Both the position numbers and the translations under genes were made by a program. 64,000 nt of DNA from Siphonodentalium dalli (lineage: Eukaryota; Mollusca; Scaphopoda; Gadilida; Siphonodentaliidae): positions 252,962,484-253,026,483 of the forward strand of contig CP136064.1 in the NCBI GenBank assembly GCA_032622095.1. Reading direction: 5' to 3'. This document shows positions 44,461 to 58,700 of this stretch, in pieces (position 1 is the stretch's first letter; every line of letters starts with the position of its first letter). The notes below the pieces were generated by a model. That model was not told the origin of the DNA. It worked only from the letters and a program-made list of their open reading frames with translations, and made no database searches.

Positions 44461-47400
44461 GTCAGCCTTAAAAACACTTCTTCATATATCTCAGTTAGTT
44501 ATAGTTAATAGTAACCATCGATTCATCCTAATGTCAGCCTTTAAAACACTTCTTCATATATCTCAGTTAGTTATAGTCAATAGTAATCCTCGATTAATCC
44601 TAATGTCAGCCTTTAAAACACTTCTTCATATATCTCAGTTAGTTATAGTTAATATTAACCATCGATTCATCCTAATGTCAGCCTTTAAAACACTTCTTCA
44701 TATATCTCAGTTAGTTATAGTTAATAGTAACCATCGATTCATCCTAATGTCAGCCTTAAAAACACCTCTTCATATATCTCAGTTAGTTATAGTTAATAGT
44801 AACCATCGATTCATCCTAATGTCAGCCTTAAAAACACTTCTTCATATATCTCAGTTAGTTATAGTTAATAGTAACCATCGATTAATCCTAATGTCAGCCT
44901 TTAAAACACTTCTTCATATATCTCAGTTAGTTATAGTTAATAGTAACCATCGATTCATCCTAATGTCAGCCTTTAAAACACTTCTTCATATATCTCAGTT
45001 AGTTATAGTCAATAGTAATCCTCGATTAATCCTAATGTCAGCCTTAAAAACACCTCTTCATATATCTCAGTTAGTTATAGTTAAATAGTAACCATCGATT
45101 AATCCTAATGTCACCCTTAAAAACACTTCTTCATATATCTCAGTTAGTTATAGTTAAATAGTAACCCTCGATTCATCCTAATGTCAGCCTTTAAAACACT
45201 TCTTCATATATCTCAGTTAGTTATAGTTAATAGTAATCATCGATTCATCCTAATGTCAGCATTAAAAACACTTCTTCATATATCTCAGTTAGTTATAGTT
45301 AAATAGTAACCATCGATTCATCCTAATGTCAGCCTTAAAAACACTTCTTCATATATCTCAGTTAGTTATAGTTAAATAGTAACCATCGATTAATCCTAAT
45401 GTCAGCCTTTAAAACACTTCTTCATATATCTCAGTTAGTTATAGTTAAATAGTAACCATCGATTCATCCTAATGTCAGCCTTAAAAACACTTCTTCATAT
45501 ATCTCAGTTAGTTATAGTTAAATAGTAACCATCGATTCATCCTAATGTCAGCCTTTAAAACACTTCTTCATATATCTCAGTTAGTTATAGTTAATATTAA
45601 CCATCGATTCATCCTAATGTCAGCCTTTAAAACACTTCTTCATATATCTCAGTTAGTTATAGTTAAATATTAATCCTCGATTCATCCTAATGTCAGCCTT
45701 AAAAACACTTCTTCATATATCTCAGTTAGTTATAGTTAATAGAAACCATCGATTAATCCTAATGTCAACCTTAAAAACACTTCTTCATATATCTCAGTTA
45801 GTTATAGTTAATAGTAACCATCGATTAATCCTAATGTCAGCCTTTAAAACACTTCTTCATATATCTCAGTTAGTTATAGTTAATAGAAACCATCGATTAA
45901 TCCTAATGTCAACCTTAAAAACACTTCTTCATATATCTCAGTTAGTTATAGTTAATAGTAACCATCGATTAATCCTAATGTCACCCTTAAAAACACTTCT
46001 TCATATATCTCAGTTAGTTATAGTTAATAGAAACCATCGATTAATCCTAATGTCAGCCTTTAAAACACTTCTTCATATATCTCAGTTATTTATAGTCAAT
46101 AGTAACCATCGATTCATCCTAATGTCAGCCTTAAAAACACTTCTTCATATATCTCAGTTAGTTATAGTCAATAGTAACCATCGATTCATCCTAATGTCAG
46201 CCTTTAAAACACTTCTTCATATATCTCAGTTAGTTATAGTTAATAGTAACCATCAATTCATCCTAATGTCAGCCTTAAAAACACTTCTTCATATATCTCA
46301 GTTATTTATAGTCAATAGTAACCATCGATTCATCCTAATGTCAGCCTTAAAAACACTTCTTCATATATCTCAGTTAGTTATAGTTAATAGTAACCATCGA
46401 TGAATCCTAATGTCAGCCTTTAAAACACTTCTTCATATATCTCAGTTATTTATAGTCAATAGTAACCATCAATTCATCCTAATGTCAGCCTTAAAAACAC
46501 TTCTTCATATATCTCAGTTATTTATAGTCAATAGTAACCATCGATTCATCCTAATGTCAGCCTTAAAAACACTTCTTCATATATCTCAGTTAGTTATAGT
46601 TAATAGTAACCATCGATTAATCCTAATGTCAGCCTTAAAAACACTTCTTCATATATCTCAGTAAGTTATAGTTAATAGTAAGTCTCTATTAATCCTAATG
46701 TCAGCCTTTAAAACACTTCTTCATATATCTCAGTTAGTTATAGTCAATAGTAACCATCGATTCATCCTAATGTCACCCTTAAAAACACTTCTTCATATAT
46801 CTCAGTAAGTTATAGTTAATAGTAAGTCTCTATTAATCCTAATGTCAGCCTTTAAAACACTTCTTCATATATCTCAGTAAGTTATAGTTAATAGTAAGTC
46901 TCTATTAATCCTAATGTCAGCATTAAAAACACTTCTTCATATATCTCAGTAAGTTATAGTTAATAGTAAGTCTCTATTAATCCTAATGTCAGCCTTTAAA
47001 ACACTTCTTCATATATCTCAGTTAGTTATAGTTAATAGTAAGTCTCTATTAATCCTAATGTCACCCTTTAAAACACTTCTTCATATATCTCAGTAAGTTA
47101 TAGTTAATAGTAAGTCTCTATTAATCCTAATGTCAGCCTTTAAAACACTTCTTCATATATCTCAGTTAGTTATAGTTAATAGTAACCATCGATTCATCCT
47201 AATGTCACCCTTTAAAACACTTCTTCATATATCTCAGTAAGTTATAGTCAATAGTAAGTCTCTATTAATCCTAATGTCAGCCTTTAAAACACTTCTTCAT
47301 ATATCACAGTTAGTTATAGTTAATAGTAACCATCGATTCATCCTAATGTCACCCTTTAAAACACTTCTTCATATATCTCAGTTAGTTATAGTTAATAGTA

Positions 47401-48299
47401 AGTCTCTATTAATCCTAATGTCAGCCTTTAAAACACTTCTTCATATATCTCAGTAAGTTATAGTTAATAGTAAGTCTCTATTAATCCTAATGTCAGCATT
47501 AAAAACACTTCTTCATATATCTCAGTAAGTTATAGTTAATAGTAAGTCTCTATTAATCCTAATGTCAGCCTTTAAAACACTTCTTCATATATCTCAGTAA
47601 GTTATAGTTAATAGTAAGTCTCTATTAATCCTAATGTCAGCCTTTAAAACACTTCTTCATATATCTCAGTTAGTTATAGTCAATAGTAACCATCGATTCA
47701 TCCTAATGTCACCCTTAAAAACACTTCTTCATATATCTCAGTAAGTTATAGTTAATAGTAAGTCTCTATTAATCCTAATGTCACCCTTAAAACACTTCTT
47801 CATATATCTCAGTTAGTTATAGTTAATAGTAAGTCTCTATTAATCCTAATGTCAGCCTTTAAAACACTTCTTCATATATCACAGTTAGTTATAGTTAATA
47901 GTAACCATCGATTCATCCTAATGTCACCCTTTAAAACACTTCTTCATATATCTCAGTAAGTTATAGTTAATAGTAACCATCTATTAATCCTAATGTCAGC
48001 CTTTAAAACACTTCTTCATATATCACAGTAAGTTATAGTTAATAGTAACCATCTATTAATCCTAATGTCACCCTTTAAAACACTTCTTAATATATCTCAG
48101 TAAGTTATAGTTAATAGTAACCATCGATTCATCCTAATGTCAGCCTTTAAAACACTTCTTCATATATCTCAGTTAGTTATAGTTAATAGTAACCATCGAT
48201 TAATCCTAATGTCACCCTTTAAAACACTTCTTCATATATCTCAGTTACTTATAGTTAATAGTAACCATCGATTAATCCTAATGTCACCCTTTAAAACAC

Positions 48300-49850
48300 T
48301 TCTTTATATATCTCAGTTACTTATAGTTAATAGTAACCATCGATTAATCCTAATGTCACCCTTTAAAACACTTCTTCATATATCTCAGTTAGTTATAGTT
48401 AAATAGTAACCATCGATTCATCCTAATGTCACCCTTTAAAACACTTCTTTATATATCTCAGTTACTTATAGTTAAATAGTAAGTCTCTATTAATCCTAAT
48501 GTCACCCTTTAAAACACTTCTTCATATATCTCAGTTAGTTATAGTTAATAGTAAGTCTCTATTAATCCTAATGTCACCCTTTAAAACACTTCTTTATATA
48601 TCTCAGTTACTTATAGTTAAATAGTAACCATCGATTCATCCTAATGTCACCCTTTAAAACACTTCTTTATATATCTCAGTTAGTTATAGTTAATAGTAAG
48701 TCTCTATTAATCCTAATGTCACCCTTTAAAACACTTCTTTATATATCTCAGTTACTTATAGTTAAATAGTAACCATCGATTCATCCTAATGTCACCCTTT
48801 AAAACACTTCTTTATATATCTCAGTTACTTATAGTTAAATAGTAACCATCGATTCATCCTAATGTCACCCTTTAAAACACTTCTTTATATATCTCAGTTA
48901 GTTATAGTTAAATAGTAACCATCGATTCATCCTAATGTCACCCTTTAAAACACTTCTTTATATATCTCAGTTAGTTATAGTTAATAGTAAGTCTCTATTA
49001 ATCCTAATGTCAGCCTTTAAAACACTTCTTTATATATCTCAGTTACTTATAGTTAATAGTAATCCTCGATTCATCCTAATGTCACCCTTTAAAACACTTC
49101 TTTATATATCTCAGTTACTTATAGTTAAATAGTAACCATCGATTCATCCTAATGTCACCCTTTAAAACACTTCTTTATATATCTCAGTTACTTATAGTTA
49201 AATAGTAACCATCGATTCATCCTAATGTCACCCTTTAAAACACTTCTTTATATATCTCAGTTAGTTATAGTTAATAGTAACCATCGATTCATCCTAATGT
49301 CACCCTTTAAAACACTTCTTTATATATCTCAGTTACTTATAGTTAAATAGTAACCATCGATTCATCCTAATGTCACCCTTTAAAACACTTCTTTATATAT
49401 CTCAGTTAGTTATAGTTAATAGTAAGTCTCTATTAATCCTAATGTCACCCTTTAAAACACTTCTTTATATATCTCAGTTACTTATAGTTAAATAGTAACC
49501 ATCGATTCATCCTAATGTCACCCTTTAAAACACTTCTTTATATATCTCAGTTAGTTATAGTTAATAGTAACCATCGATTCATCCTAATGTCACCCTTTAA
49601 AACACTTCTTTATATATCTCAGTTACTTATAGTTAAATAGTAACCATCGATTCATCCTAATGTCACCCTTTAAAACACTTCTTTATATATCTCAGTTAGT
49701 TATAGTTAATAGTAAGTCTCTATTAATCCTAATGTCACCCTTTAAAACACTTCTTTATATATCTCAGTTACTTATAGTTAAATAGTAACCATCGATTAAT
49801 CCTAATGTCAGCCTTTAAAACACTTCTTCATATATCTCAGTTAGTTATAG
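48300..49850. repeat. Higher-order repeat zone with a TTTATATATC / GTTACTTATAG variant
   Basis: This zone is dominated by monomers with TCTTTATATATC and TTACTTATAGTTAAATAG, alternating with AAGTCTCTATTAAT monomers. The AAGTCTC marker at 49424 recurs at 49714, a 290 bp step (two 72s and two 73s). The same neighbours are seen at 48698. The TTACTTATAG variant is nearly absent elsewhere, apart from isolated cases near 51,790 and 52,013. Confidence 0.85.
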
Positions 49851-50289
49851 TTAAATAGTAACCATCGATTAATCCTAATGTCAGCCTTTAAAACACTTCT
49901 TCATATATCTCAGTTAGTTATAGTTAATAGTAACCATCGATTCATCCTAATGTCAACCTTTAAAACACTTCTTCATATATCTCAGTTAGTTATAGTTAAT
50001 AGTAACCATCGATTCATCCTAATGTCAGCCTTTAAAACACTTCTTCATATATCTCAGTTAGTTATAGTTAATAGTAAGTCTCTATTAATCCTAATGTCAG
50101 CCTTTAAAACACTTCTTCATATATCTCAGTTAGTTATAGTTAATAGTAAGTCTCTATTCATCCTAATGTCAGCCTTTAAAACACTTCTTCATATATCTCA
50201 GTTAGTTATAGTTAATAGTAAGTCTCTATTCATCCTAATGTCAGCCTTTAAAACACTTCTTTATATATCTCAGTAAGTTATAGTTAATA

Positions 50290-51760
50290 GTAAGTCTCTA
50301 TTAATCCTAATGTCAGCCTTTAAAACACTTCTTCATATATCTCAGTTAGTTATAGTTAATAGTAAGTCTCTATTCATCCTAATGTCAGCCTTTAAAACAC
50401 TTCTTCATATATCTCAGTTAGTTATAGTTAAATAGTAACCATCGATTAATCCTAATGTCAGCCTTTAAAACACTTCTTTATATATCTCAGTTAGTTATAG
50501 TTTAATAGTAACCATCGATTCATCCTAATGTCAGCCTTTAAAACACTTCTTTATATATCTCAGTTAGTTATAGTTAATAGAAACCATCGATTCATCCTAA
50601 TGTCAGCCTTTAAAACACTTCTTTATATATCTCAGTAAGTTATAGTTAATAGTAAGTCTCTATTCATCCTAATGTCAGCCTTTAAAACACTTCTTTATAT
50701 ATCTCAGTAAGTTATAGTTAATAGTAAGTCTCTATTCATCCTAATGTCAGCCTTTAAAACACTTCTTTATATATCTCAGTAAGTTATAGTTAAATAGTAA
50801 GTCTCTATTCATCCTAATGTCAGCCTTTAAAACACTTCTTTATATATCTCAGTAAGTTATAGTTAAATAGTAAGTCTCTATTAATCCTAATGTCAGCCTT
50901 TAAAACACTTCTTCATATATCTCAGTTAGTTATAGTTAATAGTAAGTCTCTATTCATCCTAATGTCAGCCTTTAAAACACTTCTTCATATATCTCAGTTA
51001 GTTATAGTTAATAGTAAGTCTCTATTCATCCTAATGTCAGCCTTTAAAACACTTCTTCATATATCTCAGTTAGTTATAGTTAAATAGTAACCATCGATTA
51101 ATCCTAATGTCAGCCTTTAAAACACTTCTTTATATATCTCAGTTAGTTATAGTTTAATAGTAACCATCGATTCATCCTAATGTCAGCCTTTAAAACACTT
51201 CTTTATATATCTCAGTTAGTTATAGTTAATAGAAACCATCGATTCATCCTAATGTCAGCCTTTAAAACACTTCTTTATATATCTCAGTTAGTTATAGTTA
51301 ATAGTAACCATCGATTCATCCTAATGTCAGCCTTTAAAACACTTCTTCATATATCTCAGTAAGTTATAGTTAATAGTAAGTCTCTATTCATCCTAATGTC
51401 AGCCTTTAAAACACTTCTTTATATATCTCAGTTAGTTATAGTTAATAGTAAGTCTCTATTAATCCTAATGTCAGCCTTTAAAACACTTCTTCATATATCT
51501 CAGTTAGTTATAGTTAATAGTAAGTCTCTATTCATCCTAATGTCAGCCTTTAAAACACTTCTTCATATATCTCAGTTAGTTATAGTTAAATAGTAACCAT
51601 CGATTAATCCTAATGTCAGCCTTTAAAACACTTCTTTATATATCTCAGTTAGTTATAGTTTAATAGTAACCATCGATTCATCCTAATGTCAGCCTTTAAA
51701 ACACTTCTTTATATATCTCAGTTAGTTATAGTTAATAGAAACCATCGATTCATCCTAATG
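50290..51760. repeat. Higher-order repeat zone marked by a TTTAATAG length variant
   Basis: The rare insertion variant AGTTTAATAGTAACC occurs at 50501, 51153 and 51659. The steps are 652 bp (nine monomers) and 506 bp (seven). Both neighbours on each side match in all three, including AATAGAAACCATCGATTCAT following it. Confidence 0.85.
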
Positions 51761-52195
51761 TCAGCCTTTAAAACACTTCTTTATATATCTCAGTTACTTA
51801 TAGTTAAATAGTAACCATCGATTAATCCTAATGTCAGCCTTTAAAACACTTCTTCATATATCTCAGTAAGTTATAGTTAATAGTAAGTCTCTATTCATCC
51901 TAATGTCAGCCTTTAAAACACTTCTTCATATATCTCAGTTAGTTATAGTTAAATAGTAACCATCGATTAATCCTAATGTCAGCCTTTAAAACACTTCTTT
52001 ATATATCTCAGTTACTTATAGTTAAATAGTAACCATCGATTAATCCTAATGTCAGCCTTTAAAACACTTCTTCATATATCTCAGTAAGTTATAGTTAATA
52101 GTAAGTCTCTATTCATCCTAATGTCAGCCTTTAAAACACTTCTTCATATATCTCAGTTAGTTATAGTTAATAGTAAGTCTCTATTCATCCTAATG

Positions 52196-52960
52196 TCACC
52201 TTAAAAACACTTCTTCATATATCTCAGTAAGTTATAGTTAATAGTAAGTCTCTATTCATCCTAATGTCACCTTAAAAACACTTCTTTATATATCTCAGTA
52301 AGTTATAGTTAATAGTAAGTCTCTATTAATCCTAATGTCAGCCTTTAAAACACTTCTTCATATATCTCAGTTAGTTATAGTCAATAGTAAGTCTCTATTA
52401 ATCCTAATGTCAGCCTTTAAAACACTTCTTTATATATCTCAGTTAGTTATAGTTAATAGTAAGTCTCTATTAATCCTAATGTCAACCTTTAAAACACTTC
52501 TTCATATATCTCAGTTAGTTATAGTTAATAGTAAGTCTCTATTCATCCTAATGTCACCTTAAAAACACTTCTTCATATATCTCAGTAAGTTATAGTTAAT
52601 AGTAAGTCTCTATTCATCCTAATGTCACCTTAAAAACACTTCTTTATATATCTCAGTAAGTTATAGTTAATAGTAAGTCTCTATTAATCCTAATGTCAGC
52701 CTTTAAAACACTTCTTCATATATCTCAGTTAGTTATAGTCAATAGTAAGTCTCTATTAATCCTAATGTCAGCCTTTAAAACACTTCTTTATATATCTCAG
52801 TTAGTTATAGTTAATAGTAAGTCTCTATTAATCCTAATGTCAACCTTTAAAACACTTCTTTATATATCTCAGTTAGTTATAGTTAATAGTAAGTCTCTAT
52901 TAATCCTAATGTCAACCTTTAAAACACTTCTTCATATATCTCAGTTAGTTATAGTTAAAT
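52196..52960. repeat. 358 bp higher-order repeat
   Basis: A pair of 71 bp monomers with the deletion variant TCACCTTAAAAACAC occurs at 52196/52267 and again at 52554/52625. The step is 358 bp (two 71s and three 72s). The intervening three monomers carry the same variants in both blocks, including TAGTCAATAGTAAGTCTC. Confidence 0.9.
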
Positions 52961-55399
52961 AGTAAGTCTCTATTAATCCTAATGTCAGCCTTTAAAACAC
53001 TTCTTCATATATCACAGTAAGTTATAGTTAATAGTAAGTCTCTATTAATCCTAATGTCAGCCTTTAAAACACTTCTTTATATATCTCAGTTAGTTATAGT
53101 TAATAGTAAGTCTCTATTAATCCTAATGTCACCCTTTAAAACACTTCTTTATATATCTCAGTAAGTTATAGTTAATAGTAAGTCTCTATTAATCCTAATG
53201 TCACCCTTTAAAACACTTCTTTATATATCTCAGTTAGTTATAGTTAATAGTAAGTCTCTATTCATCCTAATGTCAGCCTTTAAAACACTTCTTTATATAT
53301 CTCAGTAAGTTATAGTTAATAGTAAGTCTCTATTAATCCTAATGTCAGCCTTAAAAACACTTCTTCATATATCTCAGTAAGTTATAGTTAATAGTAAGTC
53401 TCTATTCATCCTAATGTCAGCCTTTAAAACACTTCTTTATATATCTCAGTAAGTTATAGTTAATAGTAAGTCTCTATTCATCCTAATGTCAGCCTTAAAA
53501 ACACTTCTTCATATATCTCAGTTAATTATAGTTAATAGTAAGTCTCTATTAATCCTAATGTCAGCCTTTAAAACACTTCTTTATATATCTCAGTAAGTTA
53601 TAGTTAATAGTAAGTCTCTATTCATCCTAATGTCAGCCTTAAAAACACTTCTTCATATATCTCAGTTAATTATAGTTAATAGTAAGTCTCTATTAATCCT
53701 AATGTCAGCCTTAAAAACACTTCTTCATATATCTCAGTTAGTTATAGTTAATAGTAAGTCTCTATTAATCCTAATGTCAGCCTTAAAAACACTTCTTCAT
53801 ATATCTCAGTAAGTTATAGTTAATAGTAACCATCGATTAATCCTAATGTCAGCCTTTAAAACACTTCTTCATATATCTCAGTTAGTTATAGTTAAATAGT
53901 AAGTCTCTATTAATCCTAATGTCAGCCTTTAAAACACTTCTTTATATATCTCAGTAAGTTATAGTTAATAGTAAGTCTCTATTAATCCTAATGTCAACCT
54001 TTAAAACACTTCTTTATATATCTCAGTAAGTTATAGTTAATAGTAAGTCTCTATTAATCCTAATGTCAGCCTTTAAAACACTTCTTCATATATCTCAGTT
54101 AGTTATAGTTAAATAGTAAGTCTCTATTAATCCTAATGTCAGCCTTTAAAACACTTCTTCATATATCTCAGTTAGTTATAGTTAAATAGTAAGTCTCTAT
54201 TAATCCTAATGTCAGCCTTTAAAACACTTCTTCATATATCTCAGTTAGTTATAGTTAATAGTAACCATCGATTAATCCTAATGTCAGCCTTTAAAACACT
54301 TCTTCATATATCTCAGTTAGTTATAGTTAATAGTAACCATCGATTCATCCTAATGTCAGCCTTTAAAACACTTCTTTATATATCTCAGTAAGTTATAGTT
54401 AATAGTAAGTCTCTATTAATCCTAATGTCAACCTTTAAAACACTTCTTTATATATCTCAGTAAGTTATAGTTAATAGTAAGTCTCTATTAATCCTAATGT
54501 CAACCTTTAAAACACTTCTTTATATATCTCAGTAAGTTATAGTTAATAGTAAGTCTCTATTAATCCTAATGTCAGCCTTTAAAACACTTCTTCATATATC
54601 TCAGTTAGTTATAGTTAATAGTAACCATCGATTAATCCTAATGTCAGCCTTTAAAACACTTCTTCATATATCTCAGTTAGTTATAGTTAATAGTAACCAT
54701 CGATTAATCCTAATGTCAGCCTTTAAAACACTTCTTCATATATCTCAGTTAGTTATAGTTAATAGTAACCATCGATTCATCCTAATGTCAGCCTTTAAAA
54801 CACTTCTTCATATATCTCAGTTAGTTATGGTTAATAGTAACCATCGATTCATCCTAATGTCAGCCTTTAAAACACTTCTTCATATATCTCAGTTAGTTAT
54901 AGTTAATAGTAACCATCGATTCATCCTAATGTCAGCCTTTAAAACACTTCTTCATATATCTCAGTTAGTTATGGTTAATAGTAACCATCGATTCATCCTA
55001 ATGTCAGCCTTTAAAACACTTCTTCATATATCTCAGTTAGTTATAGTCAATAGTAACCATCGATTCATCCTAATGTCAGCCTTTAAAACACTTCTTCATA
55101 TATCTCAGTTAGTTATAGTTAATAGTAACCATCGATTCATCCTAATGTCAGCCTTTAAAACACTTCTTCATATATCTCAGTTAGTTATAGTCAATAGTAA
55201 CCATCGATTCATCCTAATGTCAGCCTTTAAAACACTTCTTCATATATCTCAGTTAGTTATAGTTAAATAGTAACCATCGATTCATCCTAATGTCAGCCTT
55301 AAAAACACTTCTTCATGTATCTCAGTTAGTTATAGTTAATAGTAACCATCGATTCATCCTAATGTCAGCCTTAAAAACACTTCTTCATATATCTCAGTT

Positions 55400-58300
55400 A
55401 GTTATAGTTAAATAGTAAGTCTCTATTAATCCTAATGTCAGCCTTTAAAACACTTCTTCATATATCTCAGTTAGTTATAGTTAATATTAATCCTCGATTC
55501 ATCCTAATGTCAGCCTTTAAAACACTTCTTCATATATCTCAGTTATTTATAGTTAAATAGTAAGTCTCTATTAATCCTAATGTCAGCCTTTAAAACACTT
55601 CTTCATATATCTCAGTTAGTTATAGTTAATATTAATCCTCGATTCATCCTAATGTCAGCCTTTAAAACACTTCTTTATATATCTCAGTTAGTTATAGTTA
55701 AATAGTAAGTCTCTATTAATCCTAATGTCAGCCTTTAAAACACTTCTTCATATATCTCAGTTAGTTATAGTTAATATTAATCCTCGATTCATCCTAATGT
55801 CAGCCTTTAAAACACTTCTTTATATATCTCAGTTAGTTATAGTTAAATAGTAAGTCTCTATTAATCCTAATGTCAGCCTTTAAAACACTTCTTCATATAT
55901 CTCAGTTAGTTATAGTTAATAGTAAGTCTCTATTCATCCTAATGTCAGCCTTTAAAACACTTCTTCATATATCTCAGTTAGTTATAGTTAATAGTAAGTC
56001 TCTATTCATCCTAATGTCAGCCTTTAAAACACTTCTTCATATATCTCAGTTATTTATAGTTAAATAGTAAGTCTCTATTAATCCTAATGTCAGCCTTTAA
56101 AACACTTCTTCATATATCTCAGTTAGTTATAGTTAAATAGTAAGTCTCTATTCATCCTAATGTCAGCCTTTAAAACACTTCTTCATATATCACAGTTAGT
56201 TATAGTTAATAGTAAGTCTCTATTCATCCTAATGTCAGCCTTTAAAACACTTCTTCATATATCTCAGTTAGTTATAGTTAATATTAATCCTCGATTCATC
56301 CTAATGTCAGCCTTTAAAACACTTCTTTATATATCTCAGTTATTTATAGTTAAATAGTAAGTCTCTATTAATCCTAATGTCAGCCTTTAAAACACTTCTT
56401 CATATATCTCAGTTAGTTATAGTTAATAGTAAGTCTCTATTCATCCTAATGTCAGCCTTTAAAACACTTCTTCATATATCTCAGTTAGTTATAGTTAATA
56501 TTAATCCTCGATTCATCCTAATGTCAGCCTTTAAAACACTTCTTTATATATCTCAGTTAGTTATAGTTAAATAGTAAGTCTCTATTAATCCTAATGTCAG
56601 CCTTTAAAACACTTCTTCATATATCTCAGTTAGTTATAGTTAATAGTAAGTCTCTATTAATCCTAATGTCAGCCTTTAAAACACTTCTTCATATATCTCA
56701 GTTAGTTATAGTTAATATTAATCCTCGATTCATCCTAATGTCAGCCTTTAAAACACTTCTTTATATATCTCAGTTATTTATAGTTAAATAGTAAGTCTCT
56801 ATTAATCCTAATGTCAGCCTTTAAAACACTTCTTCATATATCTCAGTTAGTTATAGTTAATATTAATCCTCGATTCATCCTAATGTCAGCCTTTAAAACA
56901 CTTCTTTATATATCTCAGTTAGTTATAGTTAAATAGTAAGTCTCTATTAATCCTAATGTCAGCCTTTAAAACACTTCTTCATATATCTCAGTTAGTTATA
57001 GTTAATATTAATCCTCGATTCATCCTAATGTCAGCCTTTAAAACACTTCTTTATATATCTCAGTTAGTTATAGTTAAATAGTAAGTCTCTATTAATCCTA
57101 ATGTCAGCCTTTAAAACACTTCTTCATATATCTCAGTTAGTTATAGTTAATAGTAAGTCTCTATTCATCCTAATGTCAGCCTTTAAAACACTTCTTCATA
57201 TATCTCAGTTATTTATAGTTAAATAGTAAGTCTCTATTAATCCTAATGTCAGCCTTTAAAACACTTCTTCATATATCTCAGTTAGTTATAGTTAATATTA
57301 ATCCTCGATTCATCCTAATGTCAGCCTTTAAAACACTTCTTTATATATCTCAGTTAGTTATAGTTAAATAGTAAGTCTCTATTAATCCTAATATCAGCCT
57401 TTAAAACACTTCTTTATATATCTCAGTAAGTTATAGTTAATAGTAAGTCTCTATTCATCCTAATGTCAGCCTTTAAAACACTTCTTCATATATCTCAGTT
57501 ATTTATAGTTAAATAGTAAGTCTCTATTAATCCTAATGTCAGCCTTTAAAACACTTCTTCATATATCTCAGTTAGTTATAGTTAATATTAATCCTCGATT
57601 CATCCTAATGTCAGCCTTTAAAACACTTCTTCATATATCTCAGTTATTTATAGTTAAATAGTAAGTCTCTATTAATCCTAATGTCAGCCTTTAAAACACT
57701 TCTTCATATATCTCAGTTAGTTATAGTTAATATTAATCCTCGATTCATCCTAATGTCAGCCTTTAAAACACTTCTTCATATATCTCAGTTATTTATAGTT
57801 AAATAGTAAGTCTCTATTAATCCTAATGTCAGCCTTTAAAACACTTCTTCATATATCTCAGTTAGTTATAGTTAATATTAATCCTCGATTCATCCTAATG
57901 TCAGCCTTTAAAACACTTCTTCATATATCTCAGTTATTTATAGTTAAATAGTAAGTCTCTATTAATCCTAATGTCAGCCTTTAAAACACTTCTTCATATA
58001 TCTCAGTTAGTTATAGTTAATATTAATCCTCGATTCATCCTAATGTCAGCCTTTAAAACACTTCTTTATATATCTCAGTTAGTTATAGTTAAATAGTAAG
58101 TCTCTATTAATCCTAATGTCAGCCTTTAAAACACTTCTTCATATATCTCAGTTAGTTATAGTTAATAGTAAGTCTCTATTCATCCTAATGTCAGCCTTTA
58201 AAACACTTCTTCATATATCTCAGTTAGTTATAGTTAAATAGTAAGTCTCTATTAATCCTAATGTCAGCCTTTAAAACACTTCTTCATATATCTCAGTTAG

Positions 58301-58700
58301 TTATAGTTAAATAGTAAGTCTCTATTAATCCTAATGTCAGCCTTTAAAACACTTCTTCATATATCTCAGTTAGTTATAGTTAAATAGTAAGTCTCTATTA
58401 ATCCTAATGTCAGCCTTTAAAACACTTCTTCATATATCTCAGTTAGTTATAGTTAATAGTAAGTCTCTATTCATCCTAATGTCAGCCTTTAAAACACTTC
58501 TTCATATATCTCAGTTAGTTATAGTTAAATAGTAAGTCTCTATTAATCCTAATGTCAGCCTTTAAAACACTTCTTCATATATCTCAGTTAGTTATAGTTA
58601 ATATTAATCCTCGATTCATCCTAATGTCAGCCTTTAAAACACTTCTTCATATATCTCAGTTATTTATAGTTAAATAGTAAGTCTCTATTAATCCTAATGT
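55400..58700. repeat. Higher-order repeat zone with 145 bp dimers and 217 bp trimers
   Basis: Dimers of an AATATTAATCCTCGATTCAT monomer (72 bp) and a TTATTTATAGTTAAATAG monomer (73 bp) are regular, with the AAATAG marker at 57511, 57656, 57801 and 57946 (145 bp steps). Trimers with a 217 bp step start at 56160, 56377 and 56594. Unlike the left part of the array, nearly every block here includes a 73 bp unit, so no long open frame exists. Confidence 0.9.
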
